This document shows positions 24,601-33,400 of a DNA stretch of 34,823 bases, piece after piece; the stretch's first letter is position 1, and every line of letters begins with the position of its first letter. Position numbers and translations under genes: made by a program. Source of the DNA: Desulfobacterales bacterium. GTDB taxonomy: Bacteria > Desulfobacterota > Desulfobacteria > Desulfobacterales > SURF-7. The notes beneath the pieces were generated by a model. That model was not told where the DNA came from. It saw only the letters and a program-made list of their open reading frames with translations, and searched no databases. The stretch lies in assembly GCA_028277765.1 (NCBI GenBank), contig JANQFQ010000061.1, positions 1-34,823 on the forward strand. Direction: 5' to 3'.

Positions 24601-24885
24601 ATGTTCAGAATAACTTTCATCGGCATTGCTCTGCTGATCACTGATCTGCTCCTTTTCCTGTTCAGGATGCTCACTTTTTTGATGGAAAAGGATAAAGATA
24701 TCCAGATTTATACATTAGAACAATGCATGCTCCAGAGCGGCACTGAGGACTTTCTCTATGATTTTATCGAGATGCTTCCGGAATTTTTACAGTCATTAAT
24801 GACAGCCATCAGTGAGGCATCATTCTTCTGGGTATTTGGAATAGGCGGTATCGTCTGTATCGTTATCGGTATGTTTAAGAAGTAA
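24601..24885 (+). CDS. Small two-segment membrane protein, unknown function
   Basis: A 94-residue protein with hydrophobic segments at about 2-25 (FRITFIGIALLITDLLLFLF) and 70-91 (FWVFGIGGIVCIVIGMF), joined by an acidic loop of about 45 residues (EKDKDIQIYTLEQCMLQSG...). The ending MFKK suggests both ends are cytoplasmic. A purine-rich GAAGGGGG stretch lies just upstream of ATG 24601. It is followed 50 nt later by cutA on the same strand, so the two may be co-transcribed. I do not recognise the family. Confidence 0.65.
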   Translation: MFRITFIGIALLITDLLLFLFRMLTFLMEKDKDIQIYTLEQCMLQSGTEDFLYDFIEMLPEFLQSLMTAISEASFFWVFGIGGIVCIVIGMFKK

Positions 24886-24935
24886 TCTCCCTTTGAAAAG
24901 CCTGCAGAAACAACTGACTTCCGAGGCCAAAGAAA

Positions 24936-25253
24936 ATGACGATAAACATGGTTTATATAACCGCCGGCCGTAAAGAAGAAGCCGAGACCATCGGCAGAGA
25001 ACTTGTTACAGGAAAACTTGCCGCGTGTGTTAACCTCATCGACAATATGAACTCTATTTATTTCTGGGAAGGTAAACTCCAGAATGATTCAGAAGTAATT
25101 CTGATCGCCAAAACCGTTGAAGCCTTGGTCCCTAAACTGATTGAAAAGGTTAAAGCCATTCACAGCTACGACTGCCCATGCATCATCAGCCTCCCTGTTT
25201 CAGACGGCAACCCAGCATTCCTGGAATGGATTGCCGGAGAAGTAAAAGCATAA
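24936..25253 (+). CDS. cutA: Divalent-cation tolerance protein CutA
   Basis: A 105-residue trimeric cytoplasmic protein of the CutA1 family, associated with tolerance of divalent metals, though its molecular role is debated. Family landmarks are VYITAGRKEEAETIGRELV, KLAACVNLI, YFWEGKLQNDSEVILIAKT and the C-terminal HSYDCPCIISLPVSDGNPAFLEWI. The start could be ATG 24936 or the in-frame ATG 12 nt later; I keep the first because a GAGG site lies upstream. Length is typical. Confidence 0.95.
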   Translation: MTINMVYITAGRKEEAETIGRELVTGKLAACVNLIDNMNSIYFWEGKLQNDSEVILIAKTVEALVPKLIEKVKAIHSYDCPCIISLPVSDGNPAFLEWIAGEVKA

Positions 25254-25327
25254 ATATCATTAGCTTTATATCCTACACCGTACACCTTTTATCATCTTTG
25301 AACCTTTTATCGCCCCTTAAATCCGAC

Positions 25328-25598
25328 CTTAGCCCGCTTTTCTCACAATTCTGATTCGTTCATTTTCAAGGCTTTCGGGGTGAAGATGTATACGTATACC
25401 TCGAATCCCGTATAACGCAGAAAATGGGCGAATCAGGATTGCCCGGAGGGGAAAAATTTGTTTATAAAAATGGCAGCATTCATAAGACAGACTGTTATTT
25501 GAATAATTAGCATAATGCACTCTTAAAACATTATTTTTAAATTAAAAGCTTTATTTTACAAAACTTTAAACAAATTTTTATGAGAAAAGCGGGTTAAG
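25328..25598. mobile_element. MITE-like element with 18-bp terminal inverted repeats
   Basis: CTTAGCCCGCTTTTCTCA (25328-25345) and TGAGAAAAGCGGGTTAAG (25581-25598) are inverted copies with one mismatch, bounding 271 nt. A 63-codon minus-strand frame inside (25329-25520) ends within the left repeat and shows no recognisable domain. This fits a non-autonomous transposable element. No target duplication was evident, and no related transposase is in the window. Confidence 0.5.
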
Positions 25599-25622
25599 AG
25601 TCAGCCCCTTAGAATAGTTTGG

Positions 25623-25689
25623 TATTATACCGAAAATGGCATAAGTTTCGTACGAATAGTAAACGACACTATTCAACTCAGCTATATAT
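25623..25689 (+). repeat. 67-nt hairpin repeat, copy 3 (swapped stem)
   Basis: Flanks match copy 2 (TATTATACC, GGCATAAGTTTCGT, then ATTCAACTCAGCT and TATAT), but the hairpin is GAATAGT (25654-25660), AAACGAC, ACTATTC (25668-25674) in place of GAATCCC/GGGATTC. Base pairing is kept while the inner stem bases differ. Confidence 0.85.
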
Positions 25690-25948
25690 TCTTTGACGGA
25701 TGAAGATTAACAGTGTATAATGAGGTATCTATCATGGACTGTTATAGTTAGATATTTCTACTGTATGGTATCATGTGATGAAGCGTGCAAGGCGCGGAAC
25801 CTGCCAGACATTGAATCAGCACAGGTCTAAAAAACGATAAGAAATATTAATTAGAAAAATCGCTAAACGGTAAATGGTAAATTGGACACTTTATCCTATA
25901 GAACAAAGGATCAAGTATTGATTTAGGTTATTTTGAGGAGAAAATAAT
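25690..25948. other. Gap upstream of the PilZ gene
   Basis: Nothing convincing besides the ribosome site of the next gene (GAGGAG, 25935-25940). Together with the MITE-like element and the 67-nt repeat this makes a 695-nt stretch without a recognised gene. Confidence 0.35.
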
Positions 25949-26353
25949 TTGACTATTACCTCTAAACAAAAATCAAACCGATATAAGTTTTTTCTGGATA
26001 AAAGAAGACATGCGAGGTTTATCGTTAAACCAGGTATCAATGTCATGACAGGTGACAAAAGCACTATACTCGGCCAAGTCATTGACATAAGCCATGGGGG
26101 CCTGTCATTTAATTTGGATGATATGGATTTTAAGACAGATGATGAAATCGCTATCTGTTTAGATGCTCCTGATAATGATTTTATTATGAATGACCTGAAA
26201 ATAAAGACTGTTTATGATATTAAGGTATCTACAAATGAAGGCAACGACAGCCTTGCTAATAGACGTTGCGGAGCGCAGTTTATAGAATTGATGCCTGGAC
26301 AGTCACTGCAGTTGGACAGATTAATTACGGTTTATAGTTTAAGGCCGGGTTGA
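25949..26353 (+). CDS. PilZ domain protein
   Basis: A 134-residue protein with the two halves of the cyclic-di-GMP-binding PilZ signature: RRHAR (19-23, RXXXR) and DISHGG (46-51, DXSXXG), followed by the beta-barrel strands GLSFNLD and DEIAICLDAP. It is a stand-alone PilZ domain and so probably an adaptor that changes partner affinity upon c-di-GMP binding. The start is TTG 25949, chosen because GAGGAG lies 8 nt upstream and the frame before it has no better start. Its neighbour on the other side is a chemotaxis receptor, making a motility or surface-behaviour role plausible. Confidence 0.88.
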   Translation: MTITSKQKSNRYKFFLDKRRHARFIVKPGINVMTGDKSTILGQVIDISHGGLSFNLDDMDFKTDDEIAICLDAPDNDFIMNDLKIKTVYDIKVSTNEGNDSLANRRCGAQFIELMPGQSLQLDRLITVYSLRPG

Positions 26354-26432
26354 TACTGTTTAAGGAATTGGGAGTGCCGCGCTAACCCATTATAATTCCA
26401 TAAAATACACTTAAAAAACAGCTGTTTCTTTC

Positions 26433-26474
26433 CCTTAAATGGCCAGTTTTGCACTTAAAATTGGCCATTTAAGG
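26433..26474 (+). promoter_or_regulatory. 18-bp hairpin covering the ribosome site of the 26483 ORF
   Basis: CCTTAAATGGCCAGTTTT (26433-26450) pairs with AAAATTGGCCATTTAAGG (26457-26474) over 18 positions with a single G-U, around the 6-nt loop GCACTT. The last bases of the right arm are part of AAGGA (26471-26475), the Shine-Dalgarno sequence of a 47-codon ORF at 26483, so the folded RNA would hide it. Confidence 0.7.
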
Positions 26475-26482
26475 ACTTATAT

Positions 26483-26626
26483 ATGGATCTGGCCATGGAA
26501 AATCATTCTGCGGTTTATAAATGGTCCGCAATTTTTTCAAAATTAAACGTTCCTGATCAAGACGCAAAAAATATCGGTATTGATATCAGGAAGAGGTTGG
26601 AAAAAACATGCGGGGTGGTTGGGTAA
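26483..26626 (+). CDS. 47-aa small ORF, unknown function
   Basis: The product begins MDLAMENHSAVYKWSAIF and continues with a polar helix-like stretch ending in RKRLEKTCGVVG. AAGGA at 26471-26475 is 7 nt upstream of ATG 26483. I recognise no family; it could be a real small protein or a remnant of a larger gene. The hairpin directly upstream overlaps its ribosome site. Confidence 0.4.
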   Translation: MDLAMENHSAVYKWSAIFSKLNVPDQDAKNIGIDIRKRLEKTCGVVG

Positions 26627-26659
26627 TAGAACATAATGGCAACCCGCAGTCATAAAAAA

Positions 26660-26686
26660 ATAGAAAAAAAGGGCAAGCTTGCCCTT
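26660..26686 (-). terminator. Rho-independent terminator of the chemotaxis gene
   Basis: The perfect palindrome AAGGGCAAGCTTGCCCTT (26669-26686) is followed on the minus strand by a T7 tract (A run 26664-26670), just past the stop of the MCP gene. Confidence 0.85.
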
Positions 26687-26692
26687 CCCTTG

Positions 26693-27997
26693 TTACACAG
26701 TTTTAGTCTCAAGCACAAATTTTGTAAACAAGTCCTTAAGTGATCCGACAAGATCAATAGCACTCTCTTTAACCTTTTGACTGCTCTCGGTAATCTCTCC
26801 AGAGTCTTTATTAATTCCGGAGATATCTATGGAAATTTGGTTAACAGCACCAAGACTCTGGGAAATACTATTGTTTATCTCTTCCATGCCTTTTGACGCC
26901 CGGTTTATATTTCCAGCGATCTCACTTACCGTTACCGCCTGTTCTTCAACCGCTGCCGCGATATCTGAAACAATATCGTTACAGTCATTAATAACCACCG
27001 TTATCTGTTCAATCTCACCAATAGTGCCGGAAGCTGTATTCTGCACTTCTTCAACGATCCCCTTAATTTCCTGTGTGGCTTCCGAGGTTTGACGCGCGAG
27101 TTCCTTGATCTCACCGGCAACAACCGCGAAACCTTTGCCCGATTCTCCCGCACGCGCCGCTTCAATAGTGGCATTAAGGGCCAGCAAATTTGTCTGCTCG
27201 GAAATTTCTGTTATTGTTTCCGTAACCTTGCTGATACTCATGGCCGCCCTGCCGAGTTCCTCGACTTTTTTTGTCGTGGTTTTGGCTGTTTCCACGGCAT
27301 CGCTGGTCGTCGCGCGTGCTTTTTCCGAATGTTTGCTCACTTTGTTGATTACCGCGATATTTGCTTCAACAGCTGTTGCCACCAGGCCCATGTTGGATGT
27401 TGACTGATCCACTGACCTGGCGATCGTCGTCATGGTAGAACTCATATCTTCAGCTGACGCGGCAACAAGGTCAGCCTTTTGCGAGGAACTGTCTGCCTTT
27501 TCTGACATTTGCACTGAAAGGGCTGAAAGACTTTCAACTTTTTCTATGTTTTCAGAAATATTTTCATCCATGGCGTTCAGCGTTTCGGAAAAATTGGATA
27601 TCATGATATTAATATTGTTTGCGATTATTTGAAGCTCACCTTTCGCGTCTATCTCTATCCTCTTTGTCATATCTCCTTTTGCCATTTCTTCAAGGATTTC
27701 GATGATTGTATTAAACGGATGATACAGATTTTTCATAAGACTGTTTGTCATGACCTGGCCAAAAACACCAAAACCTATCATGACGATGCTTGCTTTAATA
27801 TAAGAAAACTCCCCGATTAATGTATACATGGTCACGGTATACGCCACCATGGCGAATGATATATTGCTTAAAATGGCCCTGAAGGTTATCGTCCATTTAA
27901 ATTTCCAGTAACATATAGCCGCTCCGATTAAAGCCGCGGTCCATGCCACCGCAGTTATCCCATGAGCGTATTTTAATATTATCACATTGGTAATCAT
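26693..27997 (-). CDS. Methyl-accepting chemotaxis protein
   Basis: A 434-residue receptor. Three hydrophobic segments occupy about residues 8-30, 38-63 and 65-88, with no sizeable periplasmic loop. A HAMP domain follows ([20 protein letters not shown], about 96-115 on), then the coiled-coil signalling domain with the hairpin tip [20 protein letters not shown] and [18 protein letters not shown] near 265-300, the CheA/CheW contact. The C-terminus lacks an NWETF-like CheR tether. ATG 27997 is preceded by GGAGG with 4-nt spacing. Because no ligand domain is present, sensing may be via the membrane segments or a partner. A terminator lies just downstream. Confidence 0.92.
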   Translation of the reverse strand: MITNVIILKYAHGITAVAWTAALIGAAICYWKFKWTITFRAILSNISFAMVAYTVTMYTLIGEFSYIKASIVMIGFGVFGQVMTNSLMKNLYHPFNTIIEILEEMAKGDMTKRIEIDAKGELQIIANNINIMISNFSETLNAMDENISENIEKVESLSALSVQMSEKADSSSQKADLVAASAEDMSSTMTTIARSVDQSTSNMGLVATAVEANIAVINKVSKHSEKARATTSDAVETAKTTTKKVEELGRAAMSISKVTETITEISEQTNLLALNATIEAARAGESGKGFAVVAGEIKELARQTSEATQEIKGIVEEVQNTASGTIGEIEQITVVINDCNDIVSDIAAAVEEQAVTVSEIAGNINRASKGMEEINNSISQSLGAVNQISIDISGINKDSGEITESSQKVKESAIDLVGSLKDLFTKFVLETKTV

Positions 27998-28443
27998 AAG
28001 GCCTCCGATAAAGGGTCAGGTAATCTTCAATATTATTATTATACCTTTTATTTCCTTTCTTTAAAGCTATATTTTAAACACTGTTTGCATAGTACACAAA
28101 TGAACACGAATATACCCCAAAAAAAACCATTGACTGTCGCGTAAAGCTATGGCCCACTGGTAATATTTTAAGGTGTAGGTTCTGACTAAGAAAAGTAACT
28201 TTTATGCCACTAAAAATAAATAAGGTCAAGCCTTGAAGATTGAACATACTTTAATCATTCAAGTTTCAAGATGCGATCCCTTTGTTGCCGTTATTTTTCA
28301 TAGTATTTTGTTGCCCCTGGTTTTTTCATGCTTATATTATTTATAAACGTCTGGTATCAGGTGAAATACTTTTAGTACTGACAGATAAATTGATGTCACA
28401 TGGTTCACTTTCATCAATTTTAACAAGAGGAAAGGAGGACATC
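27998..28443. other. Divergent gap between the MCP and miniprotein genes
   Basis: It holds a CACAAATGAACACGAAT phrase (about 28086-28102, CACGAAT family, oriented toward the MCP gene), an imperfect hairpin (28232-28244 with 28258-28270, 11 of 13) and a perfect 9-bp hairpin AAATTGATG/CATCAATTT (28387-28395 with 28412-28420) just before the ribosome site of the 28444 gene. No further gene was seen. Confidence 0.4.
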
Positions 28444-28587
28444 ATGGATAATAAAGAAATAAAATCTAATGCAGTTGAAAGCTGCATGGGTGAATGTAAT
28501 AAAAAGTTGAGGGAATGTTTGCGCAAAGGGAATGATGAAACGTTCTGCCGAATAAAAACTGTCCCATGTTTTATCAAATGCAAATAG
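28444..28587 (+). CDS. 47-aa miniprotein with symmetric cysteines, unknown function
   Basis: A small, basic, mostly helical peptide with six cysteines at 14, 18, 25, 35, 42 and 46, giving the spacing CX3CX6CX9CX6CX3C, which is mirror symmetric. Such twin CX3C pairs suggest a disulfide- or metal-pinned helical hairpin. A strong ribosome site AAGGAGG (28432-28438) precedes ATG 28444 and a clean terminator follows the stop at once, so it is an independent single-gene transcript. A longer frame from 28282 would ignore the ribosome site. There is no signal peptide. I do not recognise the family; metal binding, redox buffering or a secreted peptide are all possible. Confidence 0.7.
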   Translation: MDNKEIKSNAVESCMGECNKKLRECLRKGNDETFCRIKTVPCFIKCK

Positions 28588-28599
28588 GACTAAAAAATC

Positions 28600-28632
28600 A
28601 GCCCGGAATTACCCTCCGGGCTTTTAGTTTTT
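28600..28632 (+). terminator. Rho-independent terminator of the miniprotein gene
   Basis: AGCCCGGA (28600-28607) pairs with TCCGGGCT (28615-28622) around a 7-nt loop, followed by TTTTAGTTTTT. Confidence 0.9.
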
Positions 28633-29055
28633 ATATCCTATCCGTATTGTACATACTTGTTTGTTGTCTGTAGTTGGCCCAAGTTTATTTTTTTAACAAA
28701 GATGCACAAGATATTCAGGATATATATTAATATTTATCCTGTCTGTCGTAACGCAGTGTAAATCCCGCCATCGGGCCCACCGCCTGCCACGCCTGCCATG
28801 CCTTCAGTGTGGTCTTCAGCGTGGTTTATCCTGTATATCCTTGTCAATTGTCTGTTTCCGTGCATCAGGCATATCATGCATATAATGCACACATCATTTG
28901 TACAACACAAAATAATTGCTGCCTGCTGCTGTCAAGCATAACCAACTGTATATACAGCACATCATCTAATCAACGTCTCCTGGCATATGGATTGCAATTT
29001 CAATTTATTAAAATTGAATTAAAACAAAAAATACCAATACGGAGATATAGCCATC
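28633..29055. other. Repeat-rich gap before the radical SAM gene
   Basis: It contains a 37-nt repeat (28733-28769, inverted relative to 13594-13630), a TATCCTTGTCAATTGTCTG word shared with about 34515, the short palindrome CTGTATATACAG (28946-28957), and a perfect TTCAATTT/AAATTGAA hairpin (28999-29018) near the start of the next gene. No gene was seen. Confidence 0.4.
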
Positions 29056-29448
29056 ATGAGAATCTATTTAATTTTACCAGCCGCAGATCATTTAAGAGTA
29101 ATATCATCAAACTACAAAGTTCCTAAAAGAAAAATGCTCAGGTTCAGTGTGCTGTCACTGACGACGGTAGCAGCATTAACCCCTGAAGAACATGAAGTTG
29201 TTATCTGTGACGAGAATGTCGAACCGCTTAATTACAATCACGATGCAGATGTTGTAGGGATTTCATTTATGACTGGCCTCGCACCAAGAGCCTATGAAAT
29301 AGCTGAACATTTTAGAAAAAAAGGGTCCATTACTGTTGCCGGCGGTTTCCACCCGACATTATACCCGGATGAGGCCAAAAAATATTTTGATATCGTTGCA
29401 GCCGGAGATGCAGAGACAACCTGGCCGCAAATTCTCCAGGATATCTAA
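29056..29448 (+). pseudogene. B12-binding radical SAM protein, N-terminal part (frameshifted)
   Basis: The 130-residue frame encodes a cobalamin-binding-type Rossmann domain: MRIYLILPAADHL, KMLRFSVLSLTTVAALTPEEH, ADVVGISFMTGLAPRAYEIA, VAGGFHPTLYPDEA and AAGDAETTWPQILQDI, as in B12-binding radical SAM proteins. It lacks the DXHXXG cobalt-ligand His, as many members do. It stops at 29446-29448, exactly where family members continue with a linker into the radical SAM domain, which is found intact in another frame. One lost base just before the stop (for example a C next to C29445) would restore one continuous protein. GGAGA at 29041-29045 is the likely ribosome site. Confidence 0.75.
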
Positions 29449-30491
29449 AAGGCTCGTTTAAGCATCATTATAAAAGTAACCCGAACGCGGAAAAGTTACA
29501 GATCCCTGTCCCCCGCCGCGGCCTCCTTGAAAACACAAAACATCATTACATCACTACCCATGCGATCCAGACAGGCCGGGGGTGCAATCATGGCTGCAAG
29601 TTCTGCAGTGTCGCGGAATTTTTTCAAAACTGCCACCGGTCACGTCCTTTAGAAGAAGTCATGGATGAACTTGAACGAGCGCCAAAATATTTTGTGTTTG
29701 TTGATGATAACATTATTGCTAACAGGGATTATGCAAAACGCCTTTTCAAAAAAATGGCTTCCATGAAAAAAAGGTGGATCAGCCAGTGTTCCATAGAAAT
29801 TGCAGATGATGATGAGCTTTTAGATCTGGCCAGGCAGGCCGGATGTATGGGACTTTTTATCGGCATTGAATCAGTTAACAAACGGAATCTTGATAAAATG
29901 GATAAGACATTCAATGGCCCTAAAGGGTATATTAAGAAAATTAAAATAATCCGGGACAAGGGCATCGGAGTGCAAGCCGGTATGATCGTGGGGCTTGATG
30001 ATGACGATATTACAGTTTTTGAACAGAATCTTAAGTTTTTACAAAAAGCAAATATTGATGCGCTTCAGCTGGCTATTTTAACACCGCACCCCGGAACCCG
30101 CCTTAGGACTCAGCTTGAAAAAGAGAACCGAATTATCGACAATGACTGGAGCCATTATGATTACCGGCATGCTGTCATTATACCAAAACGCATGACAACA
30201 GAAGAACTCCAAAACGGTGCAGACTGGCTCTATCATCAATATTATCGTCTTGACCGGATTATATTACGCACCATAAAAAACTTCTTCACGCTTGGTCCAG
30301 TCACTACATACCTTGGCTGGAAACTGAACATGACGTACAGGTACAATAACATTCGTGAGGAAATCCGGGGGTATAACCCGGCAAAGCGTAAACGATTTTT
30401 TCATCCGCTAAGGATGGGGATGGTGTCGGAACCGCCTGTGATGCAGACGATATGGATGCTACAAATACCACATACACGACCACTCCATTAG
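29445..30491 (+). pseudogene. B12-binding radical SAM protein, C-terminal part (frameshifted, 3' fused)
   Basis: This frame continues the 29056 gene: LKGSFKHHYKSN, PVPRRGLLENT, then the radical SAM cluster motif CX3CX2C (Cys codons at 29583, 29595 and 29604, in TGRGCNHGCKFCSVAEFF), the FVDDNI strand, GCMGLFIGIESVNKRNLDKM and GVQAGMIVGLDDDD motifs of the SAM barrel. The first ATG in frame is only at 29661, after the cluster motif, so it would be inactive if translated alone. Beyond about 30392 the residues are an out-of-frame reading of the following TSP3-repeat gene, so the native C-terminus is lost. Family certain; whether the break is biological or an assembly error is open. Confidence 0.75.
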
Positions 30492-33400
30492 CTGATTATG
30501 ATATGGATGGGCTGACAGATGCCAGGGAAGAAGAACTTGGTACCTATCCGACTGGTCCAGATACAGATCATGATGGGTTGGATGATGGGAATGAACTAGA
30601 TATTTATGGAACTAACCCGACTGATCCGGATTCTGAAAATGACGGCCTCACAGATGGTGAAGAGATCCTTGAGTTGGGTTCAGGTCCTCTCGTGTTAGAC
30701 CGGGTAAAGGTCTTTGGAAAAAGTATTTATGAGGATTACGTTTCCGCTTTAACATCAGCGAGCGGCTTTCCCGCAATAAACGCATTTGATAGCAATGCCA
30801 ATAATATCGATAATTATTGGCGTAATGTCCCAAGTGCCGAGAGCCAATCATCCTGGGCCACATGGTTAAAATTTGATATGCAGAATATCTTAGGTTCTGA
30901 AACCGTTAAAGGTATAAAATTAAAACGCAGAGGTCCTGGTGCGGTTACCAGTTTTCCCAAAGACTTCTTGATTCAAGGGAGTGAAACAGACACAGGCGAC
31001 TGGTCAACGCTCGCGACGGTTACGGACTATGCTGCAGAAGAAGGCGCCTGGGGAATATGGATTCCATTTACCAGTACGCACAATTTTGTAAGGATAAAGA
31101 TTACCGATAAAACCATTTTTGATCCTTACAACACTGGTGCACAATGGATTGCTATTTCAGAAGTGGAGTTTGTAATTGACGCTGCAGATACAGACAAAGA
31201 TGGTTTAAGCGATATCTTTGAGAATGCTAGTCAGAATTTTGATTACAACGATAGCGATTCTAATAGTGACGGGCTACCGGATGGCTGGCAAGTTTTATTG
31301 GATAATTATATTCCCAGGATTCTGGACGATCCGGATCGTTGTTTTGATGATTCCGGGAATTTGGTCCCAGATTGTACTGATTATAATAGTACGCCTTATA
31401 GTTATGAATATCGGGAACTATATTTTTATGACGACAATGAGTTGATAATCTATGCAGCAGGCGATGCCTCTGATAAAACGACTTGCCAGCAGGTTATCGA
31501 GGTCTGGGCCCCGGTGGGCTGGCCCGGTGAAAAAGTATTGATTTATATCCCCGGTGCTGAATTTAAAGAGTCAACTGGTTTGAACAGAGAAAATGTGGCC
31601 GATATTGACGATCCTGATAATATGTATATTACTTTTAACAAGACAGGAAATACAGCCAACACCATAAGTGGCGCTGTCTCTTCTGAACCCTTTGGCGGCT
31701 CAGAAATTAGTTTGTTAGGCAATAATCGTTATTGGCTTGATAATGAATATGCGATCTTTAACCTTACCTATCGTGGTATCCATAATAATAATCTTAGCAG
31801 TGAATATGCTCATGATGAAAAGTGCAATATTGATGAGGGGCGCGTCACATGGCGTGAGATTACAGATGACATACAGGAGGGATTTTATCACGCAATCTTA
31901 TCTACTAGATATTTACAGGCTAATGTGCAAGACGCCTCTTCTCCCACTCATTTTCCAAGTGTGACGCTTTTAGGTAATTCTGCCGGCGGCGGTTTGGTTA
32001 ATATGCTGGCCTCACATGGTCTGGATAGAATATCGTTTTTGCTGAATGTGAATTGGCTGGATACCAGTAACAGTTCACTCGGTAGAGGCGTGATTAGTAA
32101 AGTTGTACCTTTATCCGGGCTTTCTGACTTTACCCAGTGGCATGAACATTTTTCTGGTTTGCGACATGCTCCCCAGGATACGCCTTGGATTGAGGATCGA
32201 GTATTAGACCTGCCTCCTGCCGGAGATGTGGATGGCGACGGTTATAACGATATAATTGGCGGCGATGTTGATCCCAGTGAAACACTTGCAGTAGAAAATA
32301 ATGAATTTGAAATAGCCAACATGCTTCATGATGGCTATGGCTGTGACGAAGTTAACGGTCAGGGCGGCACGGGCTCTTGTTTTGATGATAGAGATCCCGT
32401 TAATGGTGGCGTATCCTTAACTGATGATTTTATTAAATACTATACATTTAAAAATAGTTATTTTTATGAAAAGGATCCCAATGAAACGCCTTTCTCTCCG
32501 CCGATATTTTTTATTCACGGTTCTGCAGACCGGACTGTGCCGCCGGAAGATGCCATATCACTGTGCGAACATATTGCAGAAGGAAACAATAATATAAATT
32601 TTGGCACACAGTATGATGCCGGATTTCCCATTGAGCCTTTTGAATGTGGCTCTTTAACTAACTCTGAGTTGTATGTTATCAGAACTTTCGATCACTATGC
32701 CCCGACTCCTGAAAGCAATTATGTTTTTGACAAGGATTCGCTAAATCTTTTTTATGAAGATTACGTGCGTGCCTGGGTTGAGGGCACTGCTTATGATACT
32801 GAGGATAATGTGGGTGACGGCATGTCTGACAGCTGGGAGCGGTACTATGGTTTGGTCGTTGGAATAGATGATTCAATGGGTAATTCTGATGATGACGGTC
32901 TTACCAATTTATATGAGTTTCGATATCGTACAGATCCCGGGGACAGTGACAGTGATAATGATAATCTGTCAGATGGCGATGAAGTGAATACCCATGGAAC
33001 GGATCCTAACAAGGCCGATACCGATGATGACGGAATCCCGGATGGAGAAGAAGTTGCATTGGGCTTGGATCCTTTATTACCAGATACAGATGGTGATACT
33101 GTATTGGACGGTGATGATAACTGTCCGCTTGATGCGAATACGGATCAAGCAAATTTTGACGGTGACAGTCACGGCGATGTCTGTGATGATGATGACGATA
33201 ATGATGGCGTGACGGATATCGTTGAAGCAGCATATGGCACTAACACACTCGATGCTAGCGATGTCGCAGACAGCAGTCCGGCAGATGAAAACCTGCCGGC
33301 AGAGGCTGATGCGGCCGGCATTGATATTGTGCTTTACGGTGCGGGTGACGGGCATGATACGGTTGATGTTCTGAATGACGATGGTTCCGGTGATATCATC

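Noticed and set aside
25329..25520. 63-codon minus-strand frame as a gene
   Set aside because: It has no ribosome site, no recognisable domain and ends within a terminal inverted repeat; better explained as element sequence.
28282..28443. Longer N-terminus for the symmetric-cysteine miniprotein
   Set aside because: AAGGAGG lies 5 nt before ATG 28444, and the upstream part is hydrophobic intergenic sequence with a hairpin.
28946..28957. Palindrome CTGTATATACAG as a LexA/SOS box
   Set aside because: The half-sites CTGT and ACAG are 4 bp apart, not the 8 bp of the enterobacterial box, and the downstream gene is not a repair gene.
29440..29452. Programmed -1 frameshift in the radical SAM gene
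   Set aside because: No slippery heptamer in the reading frame and no downstream pseudoknot seen; a lost base is simpler.
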